DNA of 17,701 bases from Bacteroidota bacterium (GTDB taxonomy: Bacteria > Bacteroidota > Bacteroidia > UBA8524). The stretch is from assembly GCA_003531115.1 (NCBI GenBank), contig DQHT01000154.1:174-17874 (forward strand), read 5' to 3'. The position numbers were made by a program, and so were the translations under genes. The notes under the pieces were generated by a model. The model worked only from the letters and a program-made list of their open reading frames with translations. It was not told the origin of the DNA and ran no database searches. Shown here in pieces: positions 7,954-15,900 of the stretch; the stretch's first letter is position 1; every line of letters begins with the position of its first letter.

Positions 7954-8813
7954 TGTGGAACAAACAGACAGCAGCTTGGATTTGTGTACTGGCCTTGTTG
8001 TCTGCCTGTTCTTCCGAATCAGAGCCTGAACAGGAAAGCGGAGCACTTGCCAGGGTTTATGATAAGGTGCTTTACCTCGACGACTTGCCTGCCGACCTGG
8101 TTAATAAGGCCAAGGGAAAAGACAGCATTCCACTCTTGAAGGCCCATGTAAAAAATTGGGTGCTTCAGCAGGTTTCGATGCAGAAGGCGAAGGAAAACCT
8201 GAACAGCGATATACCTGAAATTGAAAAGAAGGTCCAGGATTACCGTAATAGTTTGATGGTTTACGAATATCAACGCGCTTTATTCGAGCAATTGCTTGAT
8301 ACAACGGTAGATATGAGTGAAATAAGCACGTATTATGAAAATAATCTGAAAAATTTTGAACTAAAACGCAACATCGTTCGTCTCAGATACGTGAAGTTAC
8401 CCCTGGAGCTTGAAAATACATCACGGGCGAAAAGTTGGTTTTTGTCTGACGACCCCGCTGACCGCTTAAAACTCCAGGAATATTGCGCACAATTTGCCGA
8501 GAATACTTATATGGATGAAGAATCCTGGTTGTCGTTTGAAGACCTGCTCAAGGAAATACCCCTCAGCAACTACAATCAGGAGCATTTTCTTCGTACAAAT
8601 AAGTTTGTTGAATTAAAAGATAATGACTTTGTCTACTGGCTCTATATCCATGCCTTTCGGATCAAAAACAGTGTTTCCCCTCTTGAATTGGAAGCGGAGC
8701 GTATACGCAGCATCCTCATCAATAAACGAAAACTGAAATTGCTCGAAGAAGTGGAAGGGTCTTTGTTAAAAGAGGCAGAGGCTAAAAACGAAATAGAATG
8801 GTTTATAGAATAG
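7953..8813 (+). CDS. SurA_N/PpiC-like chaperone lipoprotein without a recognisable parvulin domain
   Basis: The 286-residue protein has a lipoprotein signal with lipobox LLSAC (acylated C19), a Ser/Glu-rich tether (20-30), then the arrangement of PpiC/SurA-type N-terminal domains: a short strand ALARVYDKVLYLDDL, followed by long charged helices (about 45-130) and YYENNLKNFELKRNIVRLRYVKL (about 127-149), which in relatives leads into a parvulin domain. Where that domain would be (about 140-250) I find neither the HILI nor the GYHII histidine motif, so it is probably a holdase-type chaperone rather than an isomerase. It is translationally coupled to both neighbours (1-base and 16-base overlaps), which suggests that the three products act together. 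The family assignment is by layout, not by a strong motif. Confidence 0.75.
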   Translation: MWNKQTAAWICVLALLSACSSESEPEQESGALARVYDKVLYLDDLPADLVNKAKGKDSIPLLKAHVKNWVLQQVSMQKAKENLNSDIPEIEKKVQDYRNSLMVYEYQRALFEQLLDTTVDMSEISTYYENNLKNFELKRNIVRLRYVKLPLELENTSRAKSWFLSDDPADRLKLQEYCAQFAENTYMDEESWLSFEDLLKEIPLSNYNQEHFLRTNKFVELKDNDFVYWLYIHAFRIKNSVSPLELEAERIRSILINKRKLKLLEEVEGSLLKEAEAKNEIEWFIE

Positions 8814-10153
8814 GATTCGCGCTGCTTTTTTGTTTTGCATTGGAGCAAGGAATGGCACAACCGGTGCCTCAGGTAATTGATGAAGTAGTAGCCGTGGTAG
8901 GAGATAATTATATACTCCGTTCGGATATCGAAAAAGAATTTGAAACCCTCAAAGAGCAATTGGGAAAGGAATTTGTGCACGACAGCATGCGCATTGACAT
9001 ACTCGACCAACTCATCTCCAGAAAGCTGCTCTTGTATCAGGCTCAGCTTGACTCGGTGGTGATCACCGATGAACAGGTCGACGCCAAGATGGAAGAAAAG
9101 CTCGCCTATATTCTGAATCATTTCGGTGGAGATGAAAAAGAGCTGGAAAAATACCTCGGCATGACCGTTTCAGAGTTTAAGGTTAAAACCCGTAAAAAAA
9201 TGAAAGAGCAACTCCTTATTCAGGAGATGCAGGGTCAGATCATGCGGGAGGTAAAAGTGAGTCCGGCTGAGGTGCGTAAATTTTTCAATAAGATCTCGGA
9301 AGATTCTTTGGCACCTGTTCCTGCAGAAGTTGAGATCGGTCAGATCATGATGAGTCCGAAAGTTTCCGATTTCGCATGGGATTTTGCTAAAGAAGAAGCC
9401 AAAATGCTTAGGGAACGACTCGTTTCCGGTGGCGATTTTTGCTTTTTGGCAAGGGCCTATTCCGATGATCCCGGAAGTTCGGGCAAATGCGGAGAACTGG
9501 GTTATTTCAAAAGGGGTAAGATGGTGCCGGAATTTGAAGCAGCCGCCTTTCGCCTTGAAAAAGATAGTTTTTCCCAACTGGTTCGTAGTGAGTATGGATA
9601 CCATATCATTCAAATGTTGGACCGCCGTGGAGAAAGCGTAAACGTGAGACATATTTTGATTGTTCCTGAATTATTGCCTTCGGATCTGATGGAGACGCAG
9701 GGAAGGCTCGATAGTGTGCGTAACGCATTGCTTGCAGGCACGATCACCTTCGAAGCTGCTGCTAAAAAATATTCGGAAGATGAATATTCGGCAGGTAAAG
9801 GAGGGAAAATGATGGATTACCAGACGGGAGAAACAAAAATTCCTGTGGGCAACCTTGAAAAAGATGTTTACCTGAGGATCAAAGACCTGAAAGTAGGAGA
9901 AATGACTTCGGTGGTTACCGTGCGTACCCCCGATGGAAAAGAAGTGTATATGGTTTATAAATTGATTTCCGAAACCGCTCCCCACTTACCCAGCCTCGAA
10001 ACCGACTACCTGAAAATACAAACCGCCGCATTGGAACAAAAAAAGACCACCGCATTGGACGACTGGCTGATCAAAAGCAAGGCTGAGTATTATATACACA
10101 TTAGTGACCGTTATGTTAATGAGCCTGAACTCGCTCATTGGAGAAAAAAATAA
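8798..10153 (+). CDS. surA: SurA-like periplasmic parvulin chaperone
   Basis: The 451-residue protein has a signal peptide (1-20, ending GMA before QP), the SurA N-terminal core (VIDEVVAVVGDNYILRSDIE, about 26-45, with the helix ILDQLISRKLLLYQA at 68-82) and two parvulin domains. Domain 1 (about 176-276) has GQIMM where the family has HILI, so its first catalytic histidine is replaced by Q182, although EYGYHII (H269) is kept. Domain 2 (about 282-385) begins NVRHILI with H285 but lacks a clear GYHI at its end. The fold and length match SurA, which escorts beta-barrel proteins to the BAM complex. It overlaps the upstream gene by 16 bases and is followed two bases later by moxR. Confidence 0.92.
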   Translation: MVYRIGFALLFCFALEQGMAQPVPQVIDEVVAVVGDNYILRSDIEKEFETLKEQLGKEFVHDSMRIDILDQLISRKLLLYQAQLDSVVITDEQVDAKMEEKLAYILNHFGGDEKELEKYLGMTVSEFKVKTRKKMKEQLLIQEMQGQIMREVKVSPAEVRKFFNKISEDSLAPVPAEVEIGQIMMSPKVSDFAWDFAKEEAKMLRERLVSGGDFCFLARAYSDDPGSSGKCGELGYFKRGKMVPEFEAAAFRLEKDSFSQLVRSEYGYHIIQMLDRRGESVNVRHILIVPELLPSDLMETQGRLDSVRNALLAGTITFEAAAKKYSEDEYSAGKGGKMMDYQTGETKIPVGNLEKDVYLRIKDLKVGEMTSVVTVRTPDGKEVYMVYKLISETAPHLPSLETDYLKIQTAALEQKKTTALDDWLIKSKAEYYIHISDRYVNEPELAHWRKK

Positions 10154-10155
10154 CT

Positions 10156-11118
10156 ATGGAAGTACAAAACGACGTGAGTGCTGCAAAGGCATTGACAGAG
10201 ATACATCACCGTTTAAAATCGGAAATTGCCAAGGTAATTGTCGGGCAAAATGACGTTATTGATCAGGTTTTATTAAGTCTTTATTGCAACGGGCATTCCC
10301 TCCTGGTTGGTGTTCCCGGCCTGGCTAAAACCTTACTGATCAAAACCATTTCAGAGGCACTAGACCTGAGTTTTAACCGGATCCAGTTTACTCCAGACCT
10401 CATGCCAAGTGATATCATTGGTTCCGAAATTTTGGATGAACACCGTCAATTCCGCTTTATCAAAGGACCCCTTTTTGCGCATATCGTTCTGGCCGACGAG
10501 ATCAACCGGACCCCGCCCAAAACACAGGCTGCCCTGCTCGAGGCGATGCAGGAAAAAAATGTGACGGCTGCAGGACAGGTTCATGCTTTACCCCGTCCGT
10601 TTTTTGTGTTGGCCACCCAAAACCCGATCGAACAGGAAGGAACCTATCCCTTACCGGAGGCTCAGTTAGACCGTTTTATGTTCCATATCGTACTCGATTA
10701 TCCGAGTTTTGCTGAGGAAGTAGATGTGGTAAAATCGACCACCGGAAGTGAAACCAAAAAAGTTGAAAAAACCCTGGATGAAGCCTCATTGATCCGTTTT
10801 CAGGAATTGATACGCAAGGTGCCGGTAAGCGATAACGTAGTGGAATATGCGGTTCGTCTGGTAAGCAAAACCCGTCCGAATACCCCTGGTGCTACCCACC
10901 TCATCAATGAATTCCTGGCCTACGGAGCCGGACCACGTGCTTCTCAATACCTGATCATGGGCGCAAAAGGTCATGCGTTGATGCATGGAAAATTCTCTCC
11001 CGATATCGAAGATGTGCAGGCAGTGGCCGAACCCATCCTCCGGCATCGGATCGTAAGAAATTACAAAGCAGAAGCCGAAGGAATGGCGGTAGAAACGATC
11101 ATCCGTTCGCTATTCTGA
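10156..11118 (+). CDS. moxR: MoxR-family AAA+ ATPase
   Basis: A 320-residue cytoplasmic AAA+ ATPase of full MoxR length. Visible motifs are Walker A GVPGLAKT (52-59), Walker B IVLADE (110-115) followed by INRTPPKTQAALLEAMQE, sensor 1 in LATQNP (N156), and the family hallmark EGTYPLPEAQLDRF (161-174). MoxR ATPases act as chaperones that mature or activate partner complexes, usually with a DUF58/VWA protein encoded next door. Here no such partner follows: the next gene converges. The start is ATG 10156; an in-frame TTG at 10138 lies within surA. It is the last gene of the parvulin operon, spaced 2 bases from surA, so it is expected to be co-expressed with the folding factors. Confidence 0.95.
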   Translation: MEVQNDVSAAKALTEIHHRLKSEIAKVIVGQNDVIDQVLLSLYCNGHSLLVGVPGLAKTLLIKTISEALDLSFNRIQFTPDLMPSDIIGSEILDEHRQFRFIKGPLFAHIVLADEINRTPPKTQAALLEAMQEKNVTAAGQVHALPRPFFVLATQNPIEQEGTYPLPEAQLDRFMFHIVLDYPSFAEEVDVVKSTTGSETKKVEKTLDEASLIRFQELIRKVPVSDNVVEYAVRLVSKTRPNTPGATHLINEFLAYGAGPRASQYLIMGAKGHALMHGKFSPDIEDVQAVAEPILRHRIVRNYKAEAEGMAVETIIRSLF

Positions 11119-11119
11119 T

Positions 11120-12043
11120 CTACACCAATAGCATTTCTACCTGGGAGAGTTTCATGAACTCCTTCGCCCGGGCCTGAATTTCTTCCTGGCTCAGGTTCTC
11201 CAGTCGTTCTGTTCCGAATTTTTCCACGCAGAAGGAGGCCATAACGGATCCATAGATAATGGCTCTTTTCATGTTGTCGAAAGATACATCCTCTGTACTG
11301 GCCAGATAACCAATGAAACCTCCTGCAAAGGTGTCGCCTGCTCCGGTTGGATCAAATACGTCCTCCAGGGGAAGAGCGGGAGCAAAGAAAACTTCGTCCT
11401 GATGGAAAAGCAAAGCTCCGTGTTCTCCTTTTTTGATAATCAAAAAGGATGGTCCCATTGTAAGGATTTTCCTGGCCGCTTTTACGAGTGAATATTCACC
11501 GGAAAGCTGGCGTGCTTCTTCATCATTGATCGTCAGGATATCCACCATTTTCAAGGTCTGACGCAGGTCATCCATGGCAATTTCCATCCAGAAGTTCATG
11601 GTATCCATCACAACCAGACGCGGTCTCTCTTTTAGACGATCGATGACCAGTTTTTGAGTAGATGGGGTAAGGTTTCCAAGCATCAGAAATTCGCAGTTCT
11701 GGTAGGCTTCAGGGATGATCGGGTCAAAGTTTTCCAATACGTTTAACTCTGTTATTAAGGTGTCGCGGCTATTCATATCATTATGATAACGCCCCGACCA
11801 AAAAAACGACTTTTCCCCCGCTTTGACCTGCAATCCTGTGGTATCTATTCCCCGCTTTTGCATAAAATCGATCTTACTTTTCGGAAAATCATCACCGACC
11901 ACAGCAACCAGATTTATCTCTTTTGTGAAATAAGATGAGGATAACGAAATATAGGTGGCTGCTCCTCCTATGATTTTTTCCGTTTTACCGAAAGGAGTTT
12001 CGATCGCATCAAACGCCACGGAACCAATTACCAATAAACTCAT
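11120..12043 (-). CDS. PfkB-family carbohydrate kinase, substrate unknown
   Basis: The 307-residue protein starts at the edge of the Rossmann-like core (SLLVIGSVAFD) and has the glycine motif IIGGAATYISLS (24-35), which in ribokinase-type enzymes positions the sugar, and the C-terminal PfkB signature DPTGAGDTFAGGF (231-243) with the catalytic base D237 and anion hole GAGD. TINDEEARQL (171-180) matches the family's N-x-x-E metal/phosphate motif. Substrate could be a sugar or nucleoside; the sequence does not decide it. The gene converges on moxR with a single base between stop codons and no terminator in the gap. Its upstream region carries a good promoter inside a 41-nt repeat. Confidence 0.92.
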   Translation of the reverse strand: MSLLVIGSVAFDAIETPFGKTEKIIGGAATYISLSSSYFTKEINLVAVVGDDFPKSKIDFMQKRGIDTTGLQVKAGEKSFFWSGRYHNDMNSRDTLITELNVLENFDPIIPEAYQNCEFLMLGNLTPSTQKLVIDRLKERPRLVVMDTMNFWMEIAMDDLRQTLKMVDILTINDEEARQLSGEYSLVKAARKILTMGPSFLIIKKGEHGALLFHQDEVFFAPALPLEDVFDPTGAGDTFAGGFIGYLASTEDVSFDNMKRAIIYGSVMASFCVEKFGTERLENLSQEEIQARAKEFMKLSQVEMLLV

Positions 12044-12045
12044 AA

Positions 12046-12086
12046 TTTTTTCTGCAAATATGAAAAACTAGACATAGTTCACCAAA
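12046..12086. repeat. 41-nt direct repeat, copy 1
   Basis: This copy begins TTTTTTCTGCAAATA and ends CACCAAA. It matches 12833-12873 at 37 of 41 positions by hand alignment, with no gap. It is the upstream region of the kinase gene read on the minus strand. Confidence 0.8.
12055..12086 (-). promoter_or_regulatory. Promoter of the PfkB-family kinase gene
   Basis: On the minus strand, TTTG (12083-12086), 20 bases, then CATATTTG (12055-12062) fits TTTG-N19/20-TAnnTTTG with one mismatch. It lies 12-43 bases before the kinase ATG. The whole element falls inside the 41-nt repeat that recurs at 12833-12873. Confidence 0.55.
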
Positions 12087-12162
12087 TCTTAGGTACGATA
12101 ATAATTCGAGAAAAACAAGTCATTTAAAACGGATTTTGAAAATTTCTGCCTGCTTTGAAAAA

Positions 12163-12170
12163 TAATTTTG
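12163..12170 (+). promoter_or_regulatory. Candidate -7 element before the 143-codon ORF
   Basis: TAATTTTG is an exact TAnnTTTG match, 34 bases before the ATG at 12205. The nearest TTTG upstream (12135-12138) is 24 bases away, longer than usual, so the promoter is only moderately convincing. Confidence 0.35.
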
Positions 12171-12204
12171 TTTCATTAATCCTGCATTCCAAAACTAATG
12201 TCCT

Positions 12205-12636
12205 ATGAACCAAAAGATATTAGAGGGGGACTTTTCGACAAAATACAAGGCATCCGCTTTTTTTAATACCAAGCGTTTTACTTTGTTACCATTTGTTAAA
12301 CGTTACCTTCTTGATTCCCTCACAGCCAGATCAAGCTGTATACCAGCCGATGGGAGTGATGAGAATCGTTTCGACACCAAACCCATGTTTTTTGTGATCC
12401 CCCTGCCAGCTATTAAACAAGCTCCTGATCACGAAAAAGTGAATATAAATAAGGACACTGACACAGCGTCTTCTATTTCCAGGATTCCTTACGGGAAATT
12501 GGAAAAAAGACCAATTCCTCCTACAAATCGTTCCCGAAGCAACTTTTCTAATCCCAAAAGGATGCGAAGACTGCTTATACTAATCAGCCATATCCCTTCG
12601 CTTTTCTTTGCCTCAAAGAGGAAGGCCGGCACATAA
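12205..12636 (+). CDS. Doubtful 143-codon ORF, unknown product
   Basis: I do not recognise this product. It begins MNQKILEGDF, is rich in Ser, Pro, Lys and Arg, lacks a signal peptide, membrane segment, repeats or any motif, and ends with a basic stretch (RMRRLLILISHI ... ASKRKAGT). Arginine codons include several AGA/AGG, unlike the neighbouring genes. In favour of a gene: it is the longest frame in the interval, has a TAnnTTTG box in front, and starts with the same ATGAACCAA as the giant gene downstream. Against: no family, different codon use, and the stop codon sits in the loop of a terminator-like hairpin. It may be a lineage-specific gene, a decayed one or chance. Confidence 0.3.
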   Translation: MNQKILEGDFSTKYKASAFFNTKRFTLLPFVKRYLLDSLTARSSCIPADGSDENRFDTKPMFFVIPLPAIKQAPDHEKVNINKDTDTASSISRIPYGKLEKRPIPPTNRSRSNFSNPKRMRRLLILISHIPSLFFASKRKAGT

Positions 12637-12650
12637 GTCGGTCTTCCTTC
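12620..12650 (+). terminator. Hairpin at the end of the 143-codon ORF, terminator-like
   Basis: An 11-bp stem (12620-12630 with 12637-12647, two G-T wobbles) closes on loop ACATAA, which contains the ORF's stop codon. Only a broken pyrimidine tract (TTCTT) follows, so rho-independent termination is plausible but not strong. Confidence 0.45.
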
Positions 12651-12796
12651 TTAGCTACAGGCTAAAAATCACGCAAAACATTCTTTTTAGCCCATCAGGA
12701 TCCACGGATGCGCCTGAGCCATGCCAGCAGGCAGACATGCTCATTCCCTGAAACCAATAACTTTTTCTGCAATTCCATAAAGAATCCTCAGAAACG

Positions 12797-12838
12797 AAAA
12801 AGCAGCGGCAATTATTATCGATTAAGCACTGCTTTTTT
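12797..12838 (+). terminator. Inverted repeat ending in a T-run, possible terminator
   Basis: AAAAAGCAG (12797-12805) pairs with CTGCTTTTT (12829-12837) across a 23-nt loop and is followed by one more T. The stem has only four G-C-type pairs and the loop is long, so it is a weak terminator candidate. It would shield the giant gene from upstream transcription. Confidence 0.3.
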
Positions 12839-12873
12839 CTGCAAATACGAAAATCTAGACATAAGTCACCAAA
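12833..12873. repeat. 41-nt direct repeat, copy 2
   Basis: Same orientation as the copy at 12046-12086, with four mismatches. The leftward promoter-like layout is kept (TTTG, 20 bases, CGTATTTG), but the -7 box has lost its A. No convincing gene lies leftward of it. The T-run at its left end doubles as the end of the inverted repeat at 12797-12837. Confidence 0.8.
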
Positions 12874-12950
12874 ATCAGTGATAACCAAAAGTTTTGATTT
12901 TCGCAAGAACTTTAGCAATTATTTAATACCAATTTGCTAACATTGCTCTT

Positions 12951-12958
12951 TAATTTTG
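12951..12958 (+). promoter_or_regulatory. Candidate -7 element of the giant repeat-protein gene
   Basis: TAATTTTG is an exact TAnnTTTG match, 14 bases before the ATG at 12973, implying a leader of about ten bases. The nearest TTTG (12933-12936) is 14 bases upstream, closer than the usual 19-21, so the -33 part is weak. The same 8-mer precedes the 143-codon ORF at 12163. Confidence 0.45.
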
Positions 12959-12972
12959 GACCCTAATCCTAA

Positions 12973-15900
12973 ATGAACCAAGATATGAACCGTATTCAAT
13001 GGGGCATTCTATGTCTGTTTCTTACCTACCTCCTGTCGGGGTCACAGGGGGTATCGGCACAGTCTTGCGATTCAACTACGCCAAGTTTTGTTGTGGATTT
13101 GCAGGGAGATCCGGACAGTTTATGGGTGAGTCCGGATACCAACAGACAAGATCATTGCTGTGGTGTTACCGGTTCCGACCAGTGTATCGAGTTTGTGGTT
13201 TATCTCGACTCTCAGGCAGTAGGAATCAATTTTTATGGCTATGACGGCGCCTTGCCAACAGGATCCCTTTATTACCAGATCAATTGCGACTCGGCTTATC
13301 CAATTGGTACAGATATTTGTTTAAGTGGTGTCGGACCACACCGAATAACGCTTTGTAAACCCGGGAATAACGACAACACCTATGCCATCCGGTCGATTCC
13401 AATGCCGGATATTTCGACGCCTATTACGGTTTCAGAAGCTTGTGTGGGAACAATTTCGGTATACGGGCTTCTTGCCGATTCTGTAACCTGGGCTAGTGTG
13501 GGCAATGTTGCCCAATATGACTCTTTTTTAAGTTGCAATTTTGGATGTGATACCGTATTGGTTACCCCTTACGGCACCTTCCCATCTTACCTCGACTATA
13601 CGGCCTGCGGACCGATTGGCGGGGTCTGTGGTACTTCCTTTTATTTTTGCGACACCACACGGGTATATTTCGTAACCGAACTGGATGTTGAGATCGAGCC
13701 AGAAGACCCGACTATTTGTTTCGGTCAGGTAAGCACCGATATCAACGCACATGCTATTGGAGGAAGTCCGCCATACACGTTTTTATGGTCGACCGCACAG
13801 ACGGATTCGACCATTTCTGTTGATACGGGAACTTATTACGTTGAAATGACAGATACCTTCGGGTGTCTTGTGTCGTATGATACGGTGACCGTTCGTCTGT
13901 TTGGTGATTCCATTATTGCCGACGCCGGGCCGGATACCATCATGTGTGGGAACGCGGGGACCATGACCTTTACGGGAAGTGTCCGGGGTGTGTCGACGGG
14001 AACCTGGTTTGGAGGAACGGGCACTTACGATCCTTCCGCGGATTCCCTTACCATGGACTATACGCCAAGTGCACCGGAAAGGACACTGGGCACCTATACC
14101 TTATACCTTCGAACGACAAATACAGGTTCTTGTCCGGCTGATACAGATGCCGTGGTCGTTACGATCGAAGACAATCCGGTTCCGGTAATATCGAGTCCGG
14201 ATACGGCCTGTCAGTACGGGCCCACCATCCTGACTCATCCAAGCCCGGGCCCGATGGACATGATCATGTGGAATGTTCCCGGCGGCAATTTACAAACAGC
14301 CCCGAGCGACAACCCGGCTATCGTTATTTGGAATGATACAGGCTGGCAGCTCATCGAACTTTATCAGTTCAACATGATCAGCCTCTGTGATTCGACGATC
14401 TATGATTCGGTTTATGTTTCAGCTTCTCCTATTGAAGCGGTATTAGGGAATGACACGGCCTGTCAGGTAGAGACAGAAAATTATTCCGTTCCCTTTAATA
14501 CTGGCTTTACCTATCAATGGACCGCTGATGGAGGTACGATCGTTGGATCAAGTACAAGCAATTCCGTCACCATCCAATGGAATGATACGGGACTTGTTAC
14601 GGCATCGGTTACGATCACGAACCTTTCCGGTTGTGATACCACCGTATCCCTGAGCGTTTATTCCGTATTGAAACCAAAACCGGTCATTACGGGGGTAGAC
14701 AGTACCTGCGAAAATAAAATTTATACCTATAGTGTGCCTGCTGTAGGAGGTAGTACCTACGACTGGTCTGTAAGCGGCGGAACGATGTATGGGGATACGA
14801 GCAGCACTTCTATAGATGTATTATGGAATACAGTTGGAACCGGCTCCGTAACATTGGTACAAACGAATTCCCTGGGCTGCGATACTACTGTTTCTATAGA
14901 TGTAGAAGTCTTCTATACACCTGCCCCGTCCATTTCCTTACCCAACGACACCGCCTGTGAAAATAAGATCTACAATTATTCCATAACAGTTGCTGCCGGA
15001 GAGTCCGCACTTTGGACCGTTACGGGAGGAAGTATCATCGGGGATTCCACGAACGACAATATCAATGTGCTTTGGGCAGGACCCGGCACGGGAAACGTTG
15101 AAGTAACATTAACTTCAGCATTTGGTTGTGATTCTACCATATCGGATGATGTTACGATTGTCCAGACTCCCAAACCTGTAATCTCCCTCCCGAATGATTC
15201 TGCTTGTCAGAATAAGATCGTCACCTATTCGGTTACCCCGGTTGGAGGAGAAACGTATGAATGGACGGTAAGTGGCGGACAGTTTATAGGAGATTCCACC
15301 GCTTCAACTATCAATGTCCTGTGGGGAACTCCGGGTACAGGAACGATCACAGTAACCCAGACATCGCCTTTTGGTTGCGATTCAATGGTAAGTGAAACGG
15401 TAACCATCGTCTATACCCCAACACCGGTGATCGATCTTCCAAACGACACCGCCTGTGAAAACAAGATCTATAATTATACAATAACCCCGGCTGCAGGTGA
15501 AACATACTTGTGGACAGTAAGTGGCGGCGCGATAATCGGCGATTCAACCGGTGATAATATCAATGTACTCTGGGCCGGTCCCGGAACCGGAACCATTACG
15601 GTTACCCAAACCTCGCCTTTTGGCTGTGATTCGACCGTGTCAGAAGATGTAACCATCGTTCAGACACCAAAACCGGTAATTAGTCTTCCGAACGATTCGG
15701 CTTGTCAGAATAAAATTGTCAATTATTCGGTTACACCTGTTGGGGGTGAAACGTATTTATGGACAGTAAGCGGTGGACAGTTTATCGGTGATTCAACCGC
15801 CGACAACGTAAATGTATTATGGGGGACTCCCGGAACCGGAACCATTACCCTAACCCAAACTTCACCTTTCGGTTGCGACTCAATGGTGAGTGCAAATGTG

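Larger units (their letters stand above)
12651..12972. other. Gene-free interval with clustered inverted repeats
   Basis: No credible gene lies here. Visible structure, left to right: GGCTAAAAA/TTTTTAGCC, perfect 9-bp arms at 12660-12668 and 12684-12692; an imperfect hairpin at 12716-12742 (GAG, CATG and GCC pairs around loop AGCA); an 11-nt TTTTTCTGCAA at 12762-12772 that also occurs at 12047 and 12834; AAAAAGCAG/CTGCTTTTT at 12797-12805 and 12829-12837, ending in a T-run; then the 41-nt repeat copy 2 and the giant gene's promoter region. It could hold a small RNA, tandem terminators or remnants of a duplication; the sequence does not decide. Confidence 0.5.

Noticed and set aside
8642-9652. 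Leftward ORFs of about 160 codons opposite the chaperone lipoprotein and surA
   Set aside because: Both overlap well-supported genes and lack any recognisable motif.
11111-11125. A bidirectional terminator between moxR and the kinase gene
   Set aside because: Only one base separates the stop codons and I found no hairpin with a T-run there.
12655-12918. 87-codon leftward ORF in the gene-free interval
   Set aside because: It runs through three inverted repeats and across the 41-nt promoter-like repeat, is rich in Cys, Phe and Ser without a motif, and has no promoter in front.
12999-13244. 81-codon rightward ORF at the start of the giant gene
   Set aside because: It is in another frame inside the giant gene, whose signal peptide and head domain account for the sequence.
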